The notes beneath the pieces are model-generated. The model did no database searches, was not told the DNA's origin, and was given only the letters and a program-made list of their open reading frames with translations. A stretch of DNA of 64,000 nt, taken from positions 1 through 64,000 of the forward strand of contig JAFQKI010000008.1 of NCBI GenBank assembly GCA_017396945.1, written 5' to 3'. Positions within the stretch are counted from its first letter, which is position 1; every line of letters begins with the position of its first letter. A program made the translations under genes and the position numbers. The DNA comes from Muribaculaceae bacterium (GTDB lineage Bacteria > Bacteroidota > Bacteroidia > Bacteroidales > Muribaculaceae). Of this stretch, positions 16,161-25,948 are shown in pieces.

Positions 16161-17141
16161 ATGGTTAACGCAAGAATCTCAGGCATAGCATCATACATTC
16201 CCAATGACATTCTTGACAATGAGCAATTGTCGCAAATGGTTGACACCAACGACGAGTGGATTATGACACGCGTCGGCATAAAAGAACGTCGCATTTTGAA
16301 ATCTGATGCAGGCTCCTCTTTTCTCGGCATCCAAGCGGTAAATAAATTGCTCGCCTCAACCGGCACCAAACCAGAAGAGGTGGATTTATTAATCTGCGCG
16401 ACTTCTAACCCCGACTATCGTTTCCCCTCAACAGGGTCGATAATCGCACATGGTTGCGGATTAAAATGCGCTTATGCCTACGACATCCAAGCCGCATGTG
16501 CCGGTTTCCTTGTCGCATTGCAAGACGCTACCGGTTATGTACGCTCAGGGTTGCGCAAAAAAGTAATAGTTGTGGCAGCCGAAAAGATGTCGTCAATGGT
16601 TGACTACACCGACCGCGCAACTTGCCCGCTCTTTGGCGATGCGGCAGCGGCAGTACTTGTCGAACCAACCACCGACAATGTGGGTGTTATTGATGGTGTT
16701 TTCTATGTTGACGGCATCGGCATGGAACACTTGCTCATGAAAGCCGGAGGTTCTGCCAAACCTGCGACTCACGAAACCGTAGATGCCCACGAGCACTATA
16801 TATTCCAAGACGGACGCGCTGTTTACAAACACGCGGTAACCAATATGCTTGAATCATCTCTTGAGGTAGCATCTCGCAACGGATTAACCATGGAATCGGT
16901 TGACTGGTTCATTCCCCACCAAGCCAATCGCCGCATCATCGAAGCGGTAGCTGACCGCGCGGGAATCGACAGCAACAAAGTGTTGGTAAACATCGAGCAT
17001 GTGGGCAACACCAGCGCGGCTTCAATTCCATTATGTCTTGACGAATACAAAGCCACACTCAAAAAAGGTGACAAACTCATCCTCACCGCTTTTGGCGCAG
17101 GCTTCACTTGGGGTGCGATGTATGTGATTTGGGATATTTAA
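16161..17141 (+). CDS. fabH: Beta-ketoacyl-ACP synthase III
   Basis: The 326-residue enzyme condenses acetyl-CoA with malonyl-ACP to start fatty-acid synthesis. The catalytic triad is complete: Cys113 in QAACAGF, His253 in FIPHQAN and Asn283 in EHVGNTSAAS. Length and N-terminus (NARISGIASYIP) are normal for FabH. It lies between rpmF and era, as in many Bacteroidota. Confidence 0.96.
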   Translation: MVNARISGIASYIPNDILDNEQLSQMVDTNDEWIMTRVGIKERRILKSDAGSSFLGIQAVNKLLASTGTKPEEVDLLICATSNPDYRFPSTGSIIAHGCGLKCAYAYDIQAACAGFLVALQDATGYVRSGLRKKVIVVAAEKMSSMVDYTDRATCPLFGDAAAAVLVEPTTDNVGVIDGVFYVDGIGMEHLLMKAGGSAKPATHETVDAHEHYIFQDGRAVYKHAVTNMLESSLEVASRNGLTMESVDWFIPHQANRRIIEAVADRAGIDSNKVLVNIEHVGNTSAASIPLCLDEYKATLKKGDKLILTAFGAGFTWGAMYVIWDI

Positions 17142-17185
17142 TTTCACACATCAATAAAGCATTCAACCCGAAAAAAACGATAAAC

Positions 17186-17230
17186 AACAGAAACGGTGTC
17201 TGAATATCAAGACGCTGTTTCTGTTTTGTT
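17186..17230 (+). terminator. Intrinsic terminator after fabH
   Basis: A 15-bp stem with two G-T pairs (17186-17200 with 17211-17225) and a 10-base loop is followed by T-rich sequence, 45 bases after the fabH stop. Confidence 0.75.
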
Positions 17231-17269
17231 ATTAACAACATCAGTCACTTGATTTAACAATAAACGATT

Positions 17270-18160
17270 ATGGAAACAAATCACAGATCAGGCTTTGTAA
17301 ACATCGTGGGCAATCCCAATGTGGGGAAATCGACATTGATGAACGACTTGGTGGGCGAACGAGTGAGCATCATCACCTCAAAGGCACAAACCACTCGACA
17401 CCGCATCATGGGCATAGTGAACGCGCCCGATTATCAAATCGTATTTTCCGATACCCCCGGAGTACTTGCCCCCAAATACAAGCTGCAAGAAAGCATGCTT
17501 AACTTCTCGGAAGGCGCCCTGACCGATGCCGACATATTGCTATATGTAACCGACGTGATTGAAGACCCGACAAAAAATTCAGACTTCCTTGCCAAGGTAG
17601 CCAAAGAGAAAGTGCCCGTGTTGCTTGTCATCAACAAAATCGATTTATTGAAAGGTCAAAGCGACTTGGAAACAATCGTTATGCGCTGGAAAGAATTGTT
17701 ACCCAACGCCGAGGTGTTCCCGACATCTGCCAAGGAGCACTTCAATGTCAACAACTTGATGGCTCGCATAGTGTCGTTGTTGCCCGAATGCCCGCCATAT
17801 TTCGGCAAAGACGCATTGACCGACAAGCCAGCCCGCTTCTTTGTCACCGAAATCATTCGCGAGAAAATCCTCATCAACTACGACAAAGAAGTCCCCTATT
17901 CTACCGAAGTGATTGTTGAGAAATTTGATGAAAGCGACGATTCAATCCACATCATGGCGGTGATTTATGTAGAGCGAGACAGCCAAAAAGGTATCCTCAT
18001 AGGCAAAGGCGGGGCGATGCTCAAACGCGTAGGCATGGACGCGCGCAAAGATATTGAGGCATTCTTTGGCAAGCGTGTGTATCTCGAACTTTTTGTAAAG
18101 GTAGAGCCCAACTGGCGCAACCGCGAGAATAAACTAAAAGCATTCGGCTATATCGAATAA
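17270..18160 (+). CDS. era: GTPase Era
   Basis: The 296-residue protein is a GTPase needed for maturation of the 30S subunit and 16S rRNA 3' end. It has the G1 loop GNPNVGKS (14-21), DTPG (G3), NKID (G4) and, at the C-terminus, a KH RNA-binding domain with IGKGGAMLKRVG. The length is normal. It precedes der, which has its own promoter. Confidence 0.96.
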   Translation: METNHRSGFVNIVGNPNVGKSTLMNDLVGERVSIITSKAQTTRHRIMGIVNAPDYQIVFSDTPGVLAPKYKLQESMLNFSEGALTDADILLYVTDVIEDPTKNSDFLAKVAKEKVPVLLVINKIDLLKGQSDLETIVMRWKELLPNAEVFPTSAKEHFNVNNLMARIVSLLPECPPYFGKDALTDKPARFFVTEIIREKILINYDKEVPYSTEVIVEKFDESDDSIHIMAVIYVERDSQKGILIGKGGAMLKRVGMDARKDIEAFFGKRVYLELFVKVEPNWRNRENKLKAFGYIE

Positions 18161-18171
18161 TCGCAACACAC

Positions 18172-18202
18172 TTTGATTTAAGCAAAAAAATATGTAAATT
18201 TG
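18172..18202 (+). promoter_or_regulatory. Promoter (-33 and -7) for der
   Basis: TTTG at 18172-18175 and TAAATTTG at 18195-18202 are separated by 19 bases, a near-perfect Bacteroidota promoter. A reading frame that begins at 18200 would start inside the box, so der must start downstream. Confidence 0.8.
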
Positions 18203-18244
18203 CCTTATCACAACACAAACAAAAGAAAACAACAAGAATTATAT

Positions 18245-19564
18245 ATGGGACAACTTGTAGCAATCGTAGGACGCCCCAATGTGGGTAAATCAACCCTTTT
18301 CAATCGTCTCACCGAGACACGCACCGCGATAGTCGATGACACCGCCGGCACTACCCGCGACCGCCAATATGGCAAAGTGGATTGGTGTGGACGCGAGTTT
18401 TCAATCGTCGATACCGGTGGTTGGGTCGTAAACTCAGAGGATATCTTTGAGGGTGAAATCAACAAACAAGTAGCACTCGCCATCGAGCAAGCCGACGAGA
18501 TATTGTTTGTGGTCGATGCAATGAACGGTGTTACCGACCTCGATGACCATGTGGCAGAAATCCTGCGCAAATCCAAGAAACCCGTGTTGCTTGTCGCCAA
18601 CAAAGTCGATTCCAACGAGTGGTTGTATAACGTCCCTGAGTTTTACAGCCTCGGTCTTGGCGACCCCTACCCTGTGTCGGCTGTAAGCGGATACGGCTCA
18701 GGCGACCTCCTCGACGAGATAGTGAAAAATCTCCCCGAAAAAGAGGAAAATGAAGAGGAAACACTCGATGAGATACCCAAATTTGCCATTGTGGGACGCC
18801 CCAACGCCGGTAAATCCTCGCTCATCAACGCATTCATCGGTGAAGACCGCAACATCGTGACCGACATAGCCGGCACCACTCGCGACAGCATCTACACCCG
18901 CTACAACAAATATGGTTTTGATTTCTATTTGGTTGACACCGCAGGGATACGCAAGAAAACCAAAGTGAACGAGGATATCGAGTATTACTCAGTGATACGC
19001 AGTATTCGAGCCATCGAAGCATCTGACGTGTGCATCCTCATGATTGACGGCACTCGCGGCATCGAAGGGCAAGACAGCAACATTTTCTCTTTGATACAAA
19101 AGAACAAGAAAGGTCTTGTAGTGTGTGTCAACAAATGGGACCTTGTGGAGGACAAGTCACAAACCGCCATCAAACACTATGAGGCGGCAATCCGCGAGCG
19201 TTTCGCCCCGTTCACCGACTTCCCTATCATCTTCACATCGGCACTCACTAAACAACGCATCTTCAAAGTGCTTGAGACAGCGGTGGAAGTTTACCAAAAC
19301 CGCACCCGCACAGTGCCCACATCACAACTCAACACCGTGATGCAAGAGGTTATCGCAGCCTATCCACCGCCTGCGAACAAAGGGAAATATGTGAAGATTA
19401 AATATATCACCATGTTGAAAGGTTCGCCCGTTCCAACGTTTATATTCTTCTGCAACCTGCCACAATGGGTTAAAGAGCCCTATCGCCGCTATCTCGAAAA
19501 CAAGATACGCGAGAATTGGGACTTCTCAGGTACACCGGTCAACATCTTCATGCGCGAGAAATAA
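18245..19564 (+). CDS. der: Ribosome biogenesis GTPase Der (EngA)
   Basis: The 439-residue protein has two GTPase domains in tandem, with G1 loops GRPNVGKST near residue 9 and GRPNAGKSS near residue 181, and a C-terminal KH-like domain. It assists 50S subunit assembly. The ATG at 18245 is chosen because a longer frame would begin within the promoter. A strong terminator follows 24 bases after the stop. Confidence 0.96.
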   Translation: MGQLVAIVGRPNVGKSTLFNRLTETRTAIVDDTAGTTRDRQYGKVDWCGREFSIVDTGGWVVNSEDIFEGEINKQVALAIEQADEILFVVDAMNGVTDLDDHVAEILRKSKKPVLLVANKVDSNEWLYNVPEFYSLGLGDPYPVSAVSGYGSGDLLDEIVKNLPEKEENEEETLDEIPKFAIVGRPNAGKSSLINAFIGEDRNIVTDIAGTTRDSIYTRYNKYGFDFYLVDTAGIRKKTKVNEDIEYYSVIRSIRAIEASDVCILMIDGTRGIEGQDSNIFSLIQKNKKGLVVCVNKWDLVEDKSQTAIKHYEAAIRERFAPFTDFPIIFTSALTKQRIFKVLETAVEVYQNRTRTVPTSQLNTVMQEVIAAYPPPANKGKYVKIKYITMLKGSPVPTFIFFCNLPQWVKEPYRRYLENKIRENWDFSGTPVNIFMREK

Positions 19565-19587
19565 CAACTCAGCAACATACCCGATAA

Positions 19588-19624
19588 AACATAGCCTTGC
19601 AAAACTCGCAAGGCTATGTTTTTT
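19588..19624 (+). terminator. Intrinsic terminator after der
   Basis: A perfect 13-bp stem (19588-19600 with 19608-19620), a 7-base loop and a run of T. It may work on both strands. Confidence 0.85.
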
Positions 19625-19891
19625 ATTGCCATGAAATAACTGAGAGTAGGCGTCATGTACCAATATGTGTTTCACCTTATAAGAGCAGATGTAAGTGAGA
19701 TTTAGACTTATGCAATGGCACAAAAATAGGGTATCTTAATTAACACGCTACTAATATCGGTATGCAAATTAGCTAAAAATCTATAGTGTATTCTGTATAT
19801 AATTTTGTAGTATGTTCACATTGCACATTAAATGCAAATTTAGATAAAAAAGTTGAGACAATAATAGATATTCTCTCATTTTTAACGTGGT
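19625..19891. other. AT-rich gap between convergent der and pdxB
   Basis: No convincing coding sequence. Two promoter-like -7 boxes are present although no gene needs one here: TAATTTTG at 19800-19807 on the plus strand and TAAATTTG at 19835-19842 on the minus strand. A small RNA is possible but unproven. Confidence 0.4.
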
Positions 19892-20923
19892 TTACACTTC
19901 GGGGCGGTAGTTGTAGGAGTTGCGCAGGTGCTCGAATGTGGCTGTTAAGGCGGTGTCGGGGAGTGAGAGAGTGGCTTTGAGCGCGGAGGTGTCAATGAGG
20001 GGATTGTAGCTATCGGCGATTTTTTTAATCGTGACATCCTGAGCCGCTCCGCTTGGCACTTGCTCAGCGACATCTATACCGGACAAATCAAAGTGTCGGC
20101 ATAGCGCGTGTAATGCCATTGACGTGGCACGAACTTTTCCCTCATGAGAGTAGCCCGCGATGTGGGGAGTCGCGACAACGGCTTTTTCAAGCAGAGTGCG
20201 AGACAATAATGGCTCGCCCTCCCAACAATCGACCACGACATTAGAAATCACACCGTCGTCAAGTGCCGCAATCACCGCATCGGTATCAAACACGCCACCA
20301 CGAGCGCAATTAATGACAAGTGGAGATTTCTTTAATCGCGAAATGAAATCGGCATCACAAATGTGATAGGTAGGATATTTCCCTTGACGAGTGAGAGGTG
20401 TGTGGAATGTTATAATATCCGCATCAGAAGCGATGCGATCGAGCGACACAAAATTATTGGTGCTTTCAACTTCGGCACGAGGGGAGTCGCATAGCAAAAC
20501 GTTCATGCCCATCTGTCGTGCCCAACGCTCAACAATTTTGCCGACATGCCCTACCCCGACAATCCCGATAGTGTATTGGTCGATAGGGCGGTCTATAACA
20601 CAAGCTATTGACGCAAAAACATATTGAGCCACAGCCGGAGCATTGCACCCCGGAGCGTTGGCAACAACGATGCCACGCTCTTGGCAATAGTCCATGTCGA
20701 TATGATCGGTGCCTATTGTGGCTGTAGCGATAAATGAGCATCGAGAGCCATCAAGCAATGAAGCGTCACAGCGAGTGCGGGTGCGCACAATCAACGCATC
20801 GGCATTGGCGACAGTCGCAGGGATAAATTCCTCGGCGGCAAGATATTCTACATGGGCAACCGGTTCAAGCAATCCCTTAATAAACGGAATGTTTTTCTCA
20901 ACCAAAATTTTCAGAACATCCAT
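19892..20923 (-). CDS. pdxB: 4-phosphoerythronate dehydrogenase
   Basis: The 343-residue enzyme of the D-2-hydroxyacid dehydrogenase family oxidises 4-phosphoerythronate, the second step of the long pyridoxal phosphate pathway; pdxJ of the same pathway is at 48621-49337. The NAD-binding loop is GIVGVGHVG, the catalytic Arg lies in NCARGGVFD and the His in ATPHIAGYSHEGK. The start is the ATG at 20923 (MDVLKILVEKNIPF); a longer frame has no family sequence. The upstream membrane-protein gene overlaps it by 13 bases. Confidence 0.9.
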   Translation of the reverse strand: MDVLKILVEKNIPFIKGLLEPVAHVEYLAAEEFIPATVANADALIVRTRTRCDASLLDGSRCSFIATATIGTDHIDMDYCQERGIVVANAPGCNAPAVAQYVFASIACVIDRPIDQYTIGIVGVGHVGKIVERWARQMGMNVLLCDSPRAEVESTNNFVSLDRIASDADIITFHTPLTRQGKYPTYHICDADFISRLKKSPLVINCARGGVFDTDAVIAALDDGVISNVVVDCWEGEPLLSRTLLEKAVVATPHIAGYSHEGKVRATSMALHALCRHFDLSGIDVAEQVPSGAAQDVTIKKIADSYNPLIDTSALKATLSLPDTALTATFEHLRNSYNYRPEV

Positions 20924-21897
20924 ACACCCCAAAGATATAACGTGGCATAAATCACTAACAGACCGACAAGCCACAAATAACCATATTTAGAGCGACGCAC
21001 CGTTAAGAAATGGGCAACCTGAAATGCGGTACAACAGTTGAGCAACGGCACATAAACCTCAAAGTTGCCATAATCAACAAGTATCAGCACAATCACCGCC
21101 AACGATAATAGTGCAAAGAAACCGTTATAGGCGCGTGTCTGCATATTAAACCCTATGACTCGCATCAGATTAAGCACCCACATTGAGATACATAGCAACA
21201 CCGTCAAAGCGGCTGTAACAATCATGTAAATAGCTTCGTAGATGTTCAACGAGACAAAAACGCTCGCAATCCGGGGCATTGCCAAGTCATCGGTAGTTAT
21301 TATTCCAAAACCAAATAGGAGCCAAATAGGAGCTATAACCCCTATCCCCGCGGCAAGGAATGTGCGCCATTGCATTATGCGCATCTGAATACAGCCAATA
21401 AAGAAAACAGGCAACAGTGGCAGATAGGCATACTGTGTGAACGCGCAGAGAGTCAAACTAAAGAATATCAGGAACACTCGCGGAGTGTTATCGGCATCGC
21501 AATAGGTCGAGAAGAGTAATATCGAGCAAAGCAACACTACAACCGTCATTATCGTACCATCGTAGAGCGTACACATGAAATCTGGTATCGCCATTTGCAG
21601 TATCATAAATACCGCGGCGTGAACCGGCGTGATACTCCGCAAGAGGTTGAAAGTCTTGTTGAGAAGCATCATCAGAAAGATGATCAACAGATTGAGCGAA
21701 AGGCTTGCCATCATTGATAACGCACCTACTGGCAACCATTGAACCGCCGATGGGATACCAAACCCTTTATCGCCTAAGGGTAATACCACATTGGCATTAA
21801 AATAGGCGTATAGCGTTGCCACAATCGCCAAGATTGAGAACAACGCTACACCATTGCGAGTATGAACAAGTCGAGTTATGTCGCTATTTTTCAGCAC
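20911..21897 (-). CDS. Polytopic membrane protein of unknown function
   Basis: The 328-residue protein has roughly nine to ten hydrophobic helices and short loops. No transport or enzyme signature is recognised. It overlaps pdxB by 13 bases and starts 24 bases after purD ends, so the three genes look like one transcription unit. The topology would fit a transporter or a glycan-related membrane protein, but there is no positive evidence for either. Confidence 0.7.
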   Translation of the reverse strand: MLKNSDITRLVHTRNGVALFSILAIVATLYAYFNANVVLPLGDKGFGIPSAVQWLPVGALSMMASLSLNLLIIFLMMLLNKTFNLLRSITPVHAAVFMILQMAIPDFMCTLYDGTIMTVVVLLCSILLFSTYCDADNTPRVFLIFFSLTLCAFTQYAYLPLLPVFFIGCIQMRIMQWRTFLAAGIGVIAPIWLLFGFGIITTDDLAMPRIASVFVSLNIYEAIYMIVTAALTVLLCISMWVLNLMRVIGFNMQTRAYNGFFALLSLAVIVLILVDYGNFEVYVPLLNCCTAFQVAHFLTVRRSKYGYLWLVGLLVIYATLYLWGVWMF

Positions 21898-21921
21898 TAC
21901 AACAGCTTGTTACATGATTTT

Positions 21922-23205
21922 TCAGAGTAATTTTTGAAGGTCTTGACCGATGTCACGACGGAAGTACTTGCCCTCGTAGTTGACCTTCTCGATTGAAGCA
22001 TAGCTATGAGCGAGAGCGTCGGCGATAGACTCACCATAAGAGCTTACCGAAATCACACGACCGCCCGAAGTTACTAGTTGACCATCGGCATCAATTTTTG
22101 TGCCGGCATGGAAAAGAATGCTTTCATTCACATTGTCGCAACCGGTGATAACTTTTCCTTTGGGGTAATTGCCGGGGTATCCACCCGACACGACCATAAC
22201 GGTAACGGCTGTGCGGGGGTCTTCTTTTAATTCCATCTCGCCAAGATTGCCCTGAGCGGCGGCACGCATTAAAGCGACCAAGTCACTGTCGATGCGCAAC
22301 ATCACAGCTTCGGTTTCAGGATCACCCATACGTACGTTGTACTCGATTACCATCGGTTCGCCACCGACGTTGATGAGTCCAAGGAAGATGAAGCCGCGAT
22401 AAGTTATATTGTCGTTGATAAGACCTTTAACAGTAGGCTCAATGATGCGGGTACGCACTTTTTCCATAAACACCTCGTCGGCAAACGGAACCGGGCTTAC
22501 CGCACCCATGCCACCGGTATTCAATCCGGTATCACCCTCACCGATGCGCTTGTAGTCTTTAGCAACAGGGAGTACACGATAACCGCCATTGCCATCGTTC
22601 AACACAAACACCGAACATTCGATGCCTGAGAGGAACTCTTCGATAACCACCGTTGCCGATGATGCGCCAAACATTCCCGATAACATCTCTTTCAAAGAAG
22701 CCTTAGCCTCTTCGATAGTGGGTAGAATGAGCACACCCTTACCGGCGGCAAGACCATCGGCTTTCAACACATAGGGAGCTCGCAATTCTTCAAGGAAACG
22801 ATAACCATCCTCGATAGTCTCGGCGGTAAAACTTCGATAACGAGCTGTAGGGATGTTGTTTTTTACCATGAATTGCTTGGCGAAATCCTTGCTACCCTCA
22901 AGTGCCGCACCGGCTTTTGAAGGACCTACAACGAGAATATCTTGTTCCTCGAAATAGTCATAAATACCGGCTACAAGCGGGTCTTCGTTGCCTACAACAA
23001 TCATTTTTACTCCGTTTTCTTTCACCCATGCTTCGATAGCGGGGAAATCAAGTGGAGAAAGGGCTACGTTAGTGCCATAGGCATTAGTGCCACCATTACC
23101 GGGAGCGATATATAATTTACCCAACAAAGGGCTTTGACTCATTTTCCATGCAAGTGCCGATTCGCGACCACCCGAACCAAGCAAAAGGATATCAAATTTT
23201 TCCAT
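21922..23205 (-). CDS. purD: Phosphoribosylamine-glycine ligase
   Basis: The 427-residue ATP-grasp enzyme makes glycinamide ribonucleotide in purine synthesis. The N-terminus [16 protein letters not shown], the phrase APGNGGT, the ATP-grasp [11 protein letters not shown] and the FNVRMGDPE-like segment (here [14 protein letters not shown]) are diagnostic. The length is normal. Confidence 0.96.
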   Translation of the reverse strand: MEKFDILLLGSGGRESALAWKMSQSPLLGKLYIAPGNGGTNAYGTNVALSPLDFPAIEAWVKENGVKMIVVGNEDPLVAGIYDYFEEQDILVVGPSKAGAALEGSKDFAKQFMVKNNIPTARYRSFTAETIEDGYRFLEELRAPYVLKADGLAAGKGVLILPTIEEAKASLKEMLSGMFGASSATVVIEEFLSGIECSVFVLNDGNGGYRVLPVAKDYKRIGEGDTGLNTGGMGAVSPVPFADEVFMEKVRTRIIEPTVKGLINDNITYRGFIFLGLINVGGEPMVIEYNVRMGDPETEAVMLRIDSDLVALMRAAAQGNLGEMELKEDPRTAVTVMVVSGGYPGNYPKGKVITGCDNVNESILFHAGTKIDADGQLVTSGGRVISVSSYGESIADALAHSYASIEKVNYEGKYFRRDIGQDLQKLL

Positions 23206-23231
23206 ATTTTTATGACTTTTATACAGTTATC

Positions 23232-24752
23232 TTATTTTTCATCTTTATTTTTATCTTCGCTATCAGCCTTTTTCCATCCACGGCTACGCATCATCTTACC
23301 CTCAGGAGCTTGTAGTGAGGGAGCTTTACCCATGATTGACTTGAGCGCATGCTCGTTGCGACGCATGGCAAGCGGGTTCTCAAAATCCTCGGCTTTACGG
23401 CGAGGTGAAGTTTTGTCAAAGCGACGTGTTTTGGGACGATATTTCTCTTCAAGAAGATTGCGAGACTCACGAGCTCGACCATCTTTCCCACCCATACCCT
23501 TTTCACGGGCTTGCGACTTCCATTGCTTGTCGGACAGGCGACGAGGAACCGTATTTTTATCCTCTTTCTTTTGAGCGTCTTTGAGTTTTCCACCCTCTTT
23601 GCGAAAGTTTTTATAATCACCCTCAAAAATCACATATTCGCGCAGTTCACACTCAAGAGAACCATTAAGCATCGGAGTCTTTGACGATGCCGCAAGTCCG
23701 ATTTTGTGAAAATACTCCTCTTTGTAGCCGATAATCCACGCTTTATAGCCTTTAAAGACATGTTTAAGTTTCTCGCCGATACATTCATATAAACCGTCCA
23801 TATCGTCGGCACTGATGCGCTCGCCATAAGGAGGATTGGTTATAATCACACCCGCTTCGGGAGCCACGGTCCATTGCGATATCGGTTTTATCTGCAAATC
23901 GACATATTTTGCCATGCCGGCACCTTTCACATTTTTTTCGGCAATAGCGATTGCCTTGGGTGAAATGTCGGCACCATATATCTTGTGTTCAAACACTCGT
24001 TCTTGAGAGTCATCGTTATACAATCGATCAAACAGTTCAGAGTCGAAATCGTTCCAATTCTCAAACGCAAAACCTGAACGGAACACGCCGGGGTTGATAT
24101 TGTTGGCAATCAAAGCCGCCTCAACAAGGAATGTGCCGGAGCCACACATAGGATCGACCAACGGACACTCTCCACGCCATCCGCTCTTCAAGATAATACC
24201 GGCAGCAAGCACCTCGTTGATAGGCGCTTCGGTCTGAGCGACACGATATCCGCGCTTGTGAAGCGACTCACCCGACGAGTCGAGCGACAAAGTGACACGA
24301 TCGCCGGCAATATGAACGTTAATCATCACATCGGCATCTTGAAGTCTCACACCGGGGCGTTTGTCTTCGCCAAAGCGGTCTTTGAAGAAATCGACAATGG
24401 CATCTTTCACCCGATAGGTAACAAAACGGGAGTGGGTAAACTCATCGGAGTAAACAACCGTATCGATTGAGAAAGTCTTGTTGACCGACAACACCTGAGT
24501 CCAATCATACTCTTTCACCATCTCATAAAGGCTATCGGGATCGGTAGCGATAAACTTGTAGATGGGTTTGAGTATGCGCAAAGCTGTGCGACAACACAAG
24601 TTGGCCTTATACATCACTTCAAGGTCGCCCTCAAACGACACCATGCGGCGTCCCAATTCCACCTTTACCGCACCTATCGATTTCAATTCCTCGGCAAGAA
24701 CATCTTCCAACCCTTGAAAGGTCTTTGCCACCATTTCAAATCTCTCTCTCAT
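23232..24752 (-). CDS. rlmL: THUMP-domain RNA methyltransferase (RlmL N-terminal type) with basic tail
   Basis: The 506-residue protein has an N-terminal THUMP domain (residues about 1-165) and a Rossmann methyltransferase domain with DPMCGSGTF and the catalytic NPPYGER. This matches the half of E. coli RlmL that makes m2G2445 in 23S rRNA. The RlmK half is absent. From about residue 390 a tail rich in Lys, Arg and Glu extends for over 100 residues and looks disordered and RNA-binding. Its ATG overlaps the cysE stop (TAATG), so the two are coupled. The exact target base is inferred from family. Confidence 0.88.
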   Translation of the reverse strand: MRERFEMVAKTFQGLEDVLAEELKSIGAVKVELGRRMVSFEGDLEVMYKANLCCRTALRILKPIYKFIATDPDSLYEMVKEYDWTQVLSVNKTFSIDTVVYSDEFTHSRFVTYRVKDAIVDFFKDRFGEDKRPGVRLQDADVMINVHIAGDRVTLSLDSSGESLHKRGYRVAQTEAPINEVLAAGIILKSGWRGECPLVDPMCGSGTFLVEAALIANNINPGVFRSGFAFENWNDFDSELFDRLYNDDSQERVFEHKIYGADISPKAIAIAEKNVKGAGMAKYVDLQIKPISQWTVAPEAGVIITNPPYGERISADDMDGLYECIGEKLKHVFKGYKAWIIGYKEEYFHKIGLAASSKTPMLNGSLECELREYVIFEGDYKNFRKEGGKLKDAQKKEDKNTVPRRLSDKQWKSQAREKGMGGKDGRARESRNLLEEKYRPKTRRFDKTSPRRKAEDFENPLAMRRNEHALKSIMGKAPSLQAPEGKMMRSRGWKKADSEDKNKDEK

Positions 24753-25672
24753 TACTGCTTAAATCTTAAAAAGTTATTGGCTCTTGCCTGAACAAGTTTC
24801 TCACCCTCGGCAACATCTTCGGTGACCCATATATTACCGCCAATTACGGCTCCCGCGCCGATTGTGATGCGTCCAAGGATAGAAGCGTTGGAGTAAATGA
24901 CCACATTGTCACCGATTATGGGGTGACGGGGTATTCCCTTAATCGGGTTGCCGTCGTCGTCAATGTCAAAACTCTTGGCTCCAAGGGTGACACCTTGATA
25001 TAATTTCACGTTATTTCCTATAATGGCTGTAGCTCCCACCACGATACCTGTACCATGGTCAATCGTGAAGCCCTCCCCTATCGTCGCCGCCGGATGAATA
25101 TCAATGCCGGTCTCGCTGTGAGCCTGCTCGCTAATCATGCGAGGGATAATGGGAACACTCAATTTCACAAGTTCATGGGCTATGCGATAGTTGCTTATGG
25201 CACGAATGGCGGGATAACAATATATCACCTCATCGGTAGAGATTGCCGCCGGGTCGCCAAGATAGGTTGCACGCACGTCGGATTGCAACAAGCGACGCAA
25301 TTCCGGCAGGCGGGAAATAAATACAGAGGCCTTTTCTCGTGCCAAGCATTTCAACTCAGGGAGATTTATAGCATCGGGAGTGGTGTCACCAAAACACAAT
25401 CCGGCAGTGATCTGCTCCACAAGCAGGTCGCGCAACTGCTCACAACGTATCCCGATGTAATGGTTCACATTATTGCAATTAACATCACTATCGCCAAAAA
25501 AACCGGGGAAAATCAGTCCGCGGCATAACTCCACAATACGCGCCACCGCTTGTTGCGAGGGCAACGGCTCCCCTTGACGGCGCAAGTGGCACACATCTTT
25601 CAAATTTTCATCGCACGATAACGCTTTGATTGTATCAATCAGCGTCTGTTCTTGCCGATTTTTATCACCCAT
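24752..25672 (-). CDS. cysE: Serine O-acetyltransferase (EpsC type)
   Basis: The 306-residue left-handed beta-helix enzyme transfers acetyl from acetyl-CoA to serine for cysteine synthesis. Family markers are DIHPAATIGEGFTIDHGTG, VKLYQGVTLGA and PIIGDNVVIYSNASILG. A frame reaches 25690 with a TTG start, but that position is about where transcription should begin from the box at 25698-25705. The ATG at 25672 is therefore used. rlmL follows with an overlapping start. Confidence 0.92.
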   Translation of the reverse strand: MGDKNRQEQTLIDTIKALSCDENLKDVCHLRRQGEPLPSQQAVARIVELCRGLIFPGFFGDSDVNCNNVNHYIGIRCEQLRDLLVEQITAGLCFGDTTPDAINLPELKCLAREKASVFISRLPELRRLLQSDVRATYLGDPAAISTDEVIYCYPAIRAISNYRIAHELVKLSVPIIPRMISEQAHSETGIDIHPAATIGEGFTIDHGTGIVVGATAIIGNNVKLYQGVTLGAKSFDIDDDGNPIKGIPRHPIIGDNVVIYSNASILGRITIGAGAVIGGNIWVTEDVAEGEKLVQARANNFLRFKQ

Positions 25673-25697
25673 TGTTGTCAATTTATCCAATTAACCG

Positions 25698-25705
25698 CAA
25701 AGATA
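25698..25705 (-). promoter_or_regulatory. Promoter -7 box for cysE
   Basis: TATCTTTG on the minus strand, 25 bases before the cysE ATG at 25672. Confidence 0.65.
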
Positions 25706-25734
25706 ACCCTTTTTGGCGAAATCTGAAATGCTCA

Positions 25735-25753
25735 CACATGAAAACTTCATGTG
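25735..25753. repeat. Inverted repeat upstream of the cysE promoter
   Basis: An 8-bp perfect inverted repeat (CACATGAA, three bases, TTCATGTG) lies about 30 bases upstream of the cysE -7 box. It is placed like an operator. A second one (TGACAT, five bases, ATGTCA) is at 25831-25847. Confidence 0.5.
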
Positions 25754-25885
25754 ATACCCACCGAATGATCATATTTTAGGACGTTCTTTAAGAAATCTCT
25801 CAAGCAATTGACCCATAATTTTCACACTTTTGACATCGCAAATGTCATGATTTTCACAAAATCGATTTTTTAAGTCACAAAAAAC

Positions 25886-25921
25886 GAGGCTGCGTCAAAA
25901 TTGAAAACTTGACACAGCCTC
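25886..25921 (-). terminator. Terminator of the serine hydrolase gene
   Basis: A 13-bp stem with one mismatch (25886-25898 with 25909-25921) is followed on the minus strand by a run of T. Confidence 0.8.
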
Positions 25922-25948
25922 TATATCGTTTCCTTTGTTGAGACGATG

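Noticed and set aside
19786-19980. A 64-codon plus-strand frame at the end of pdxB
   Set aside because: No ATG start of good context, half antisense to pdxB and no family sequence.
23134-23574. A 146-codon plus-strand frame over the tail of the RlmL-like gene
   Set aside because: It is the complement of the Lys/Arg-rich tail and carries no recognisable domain.
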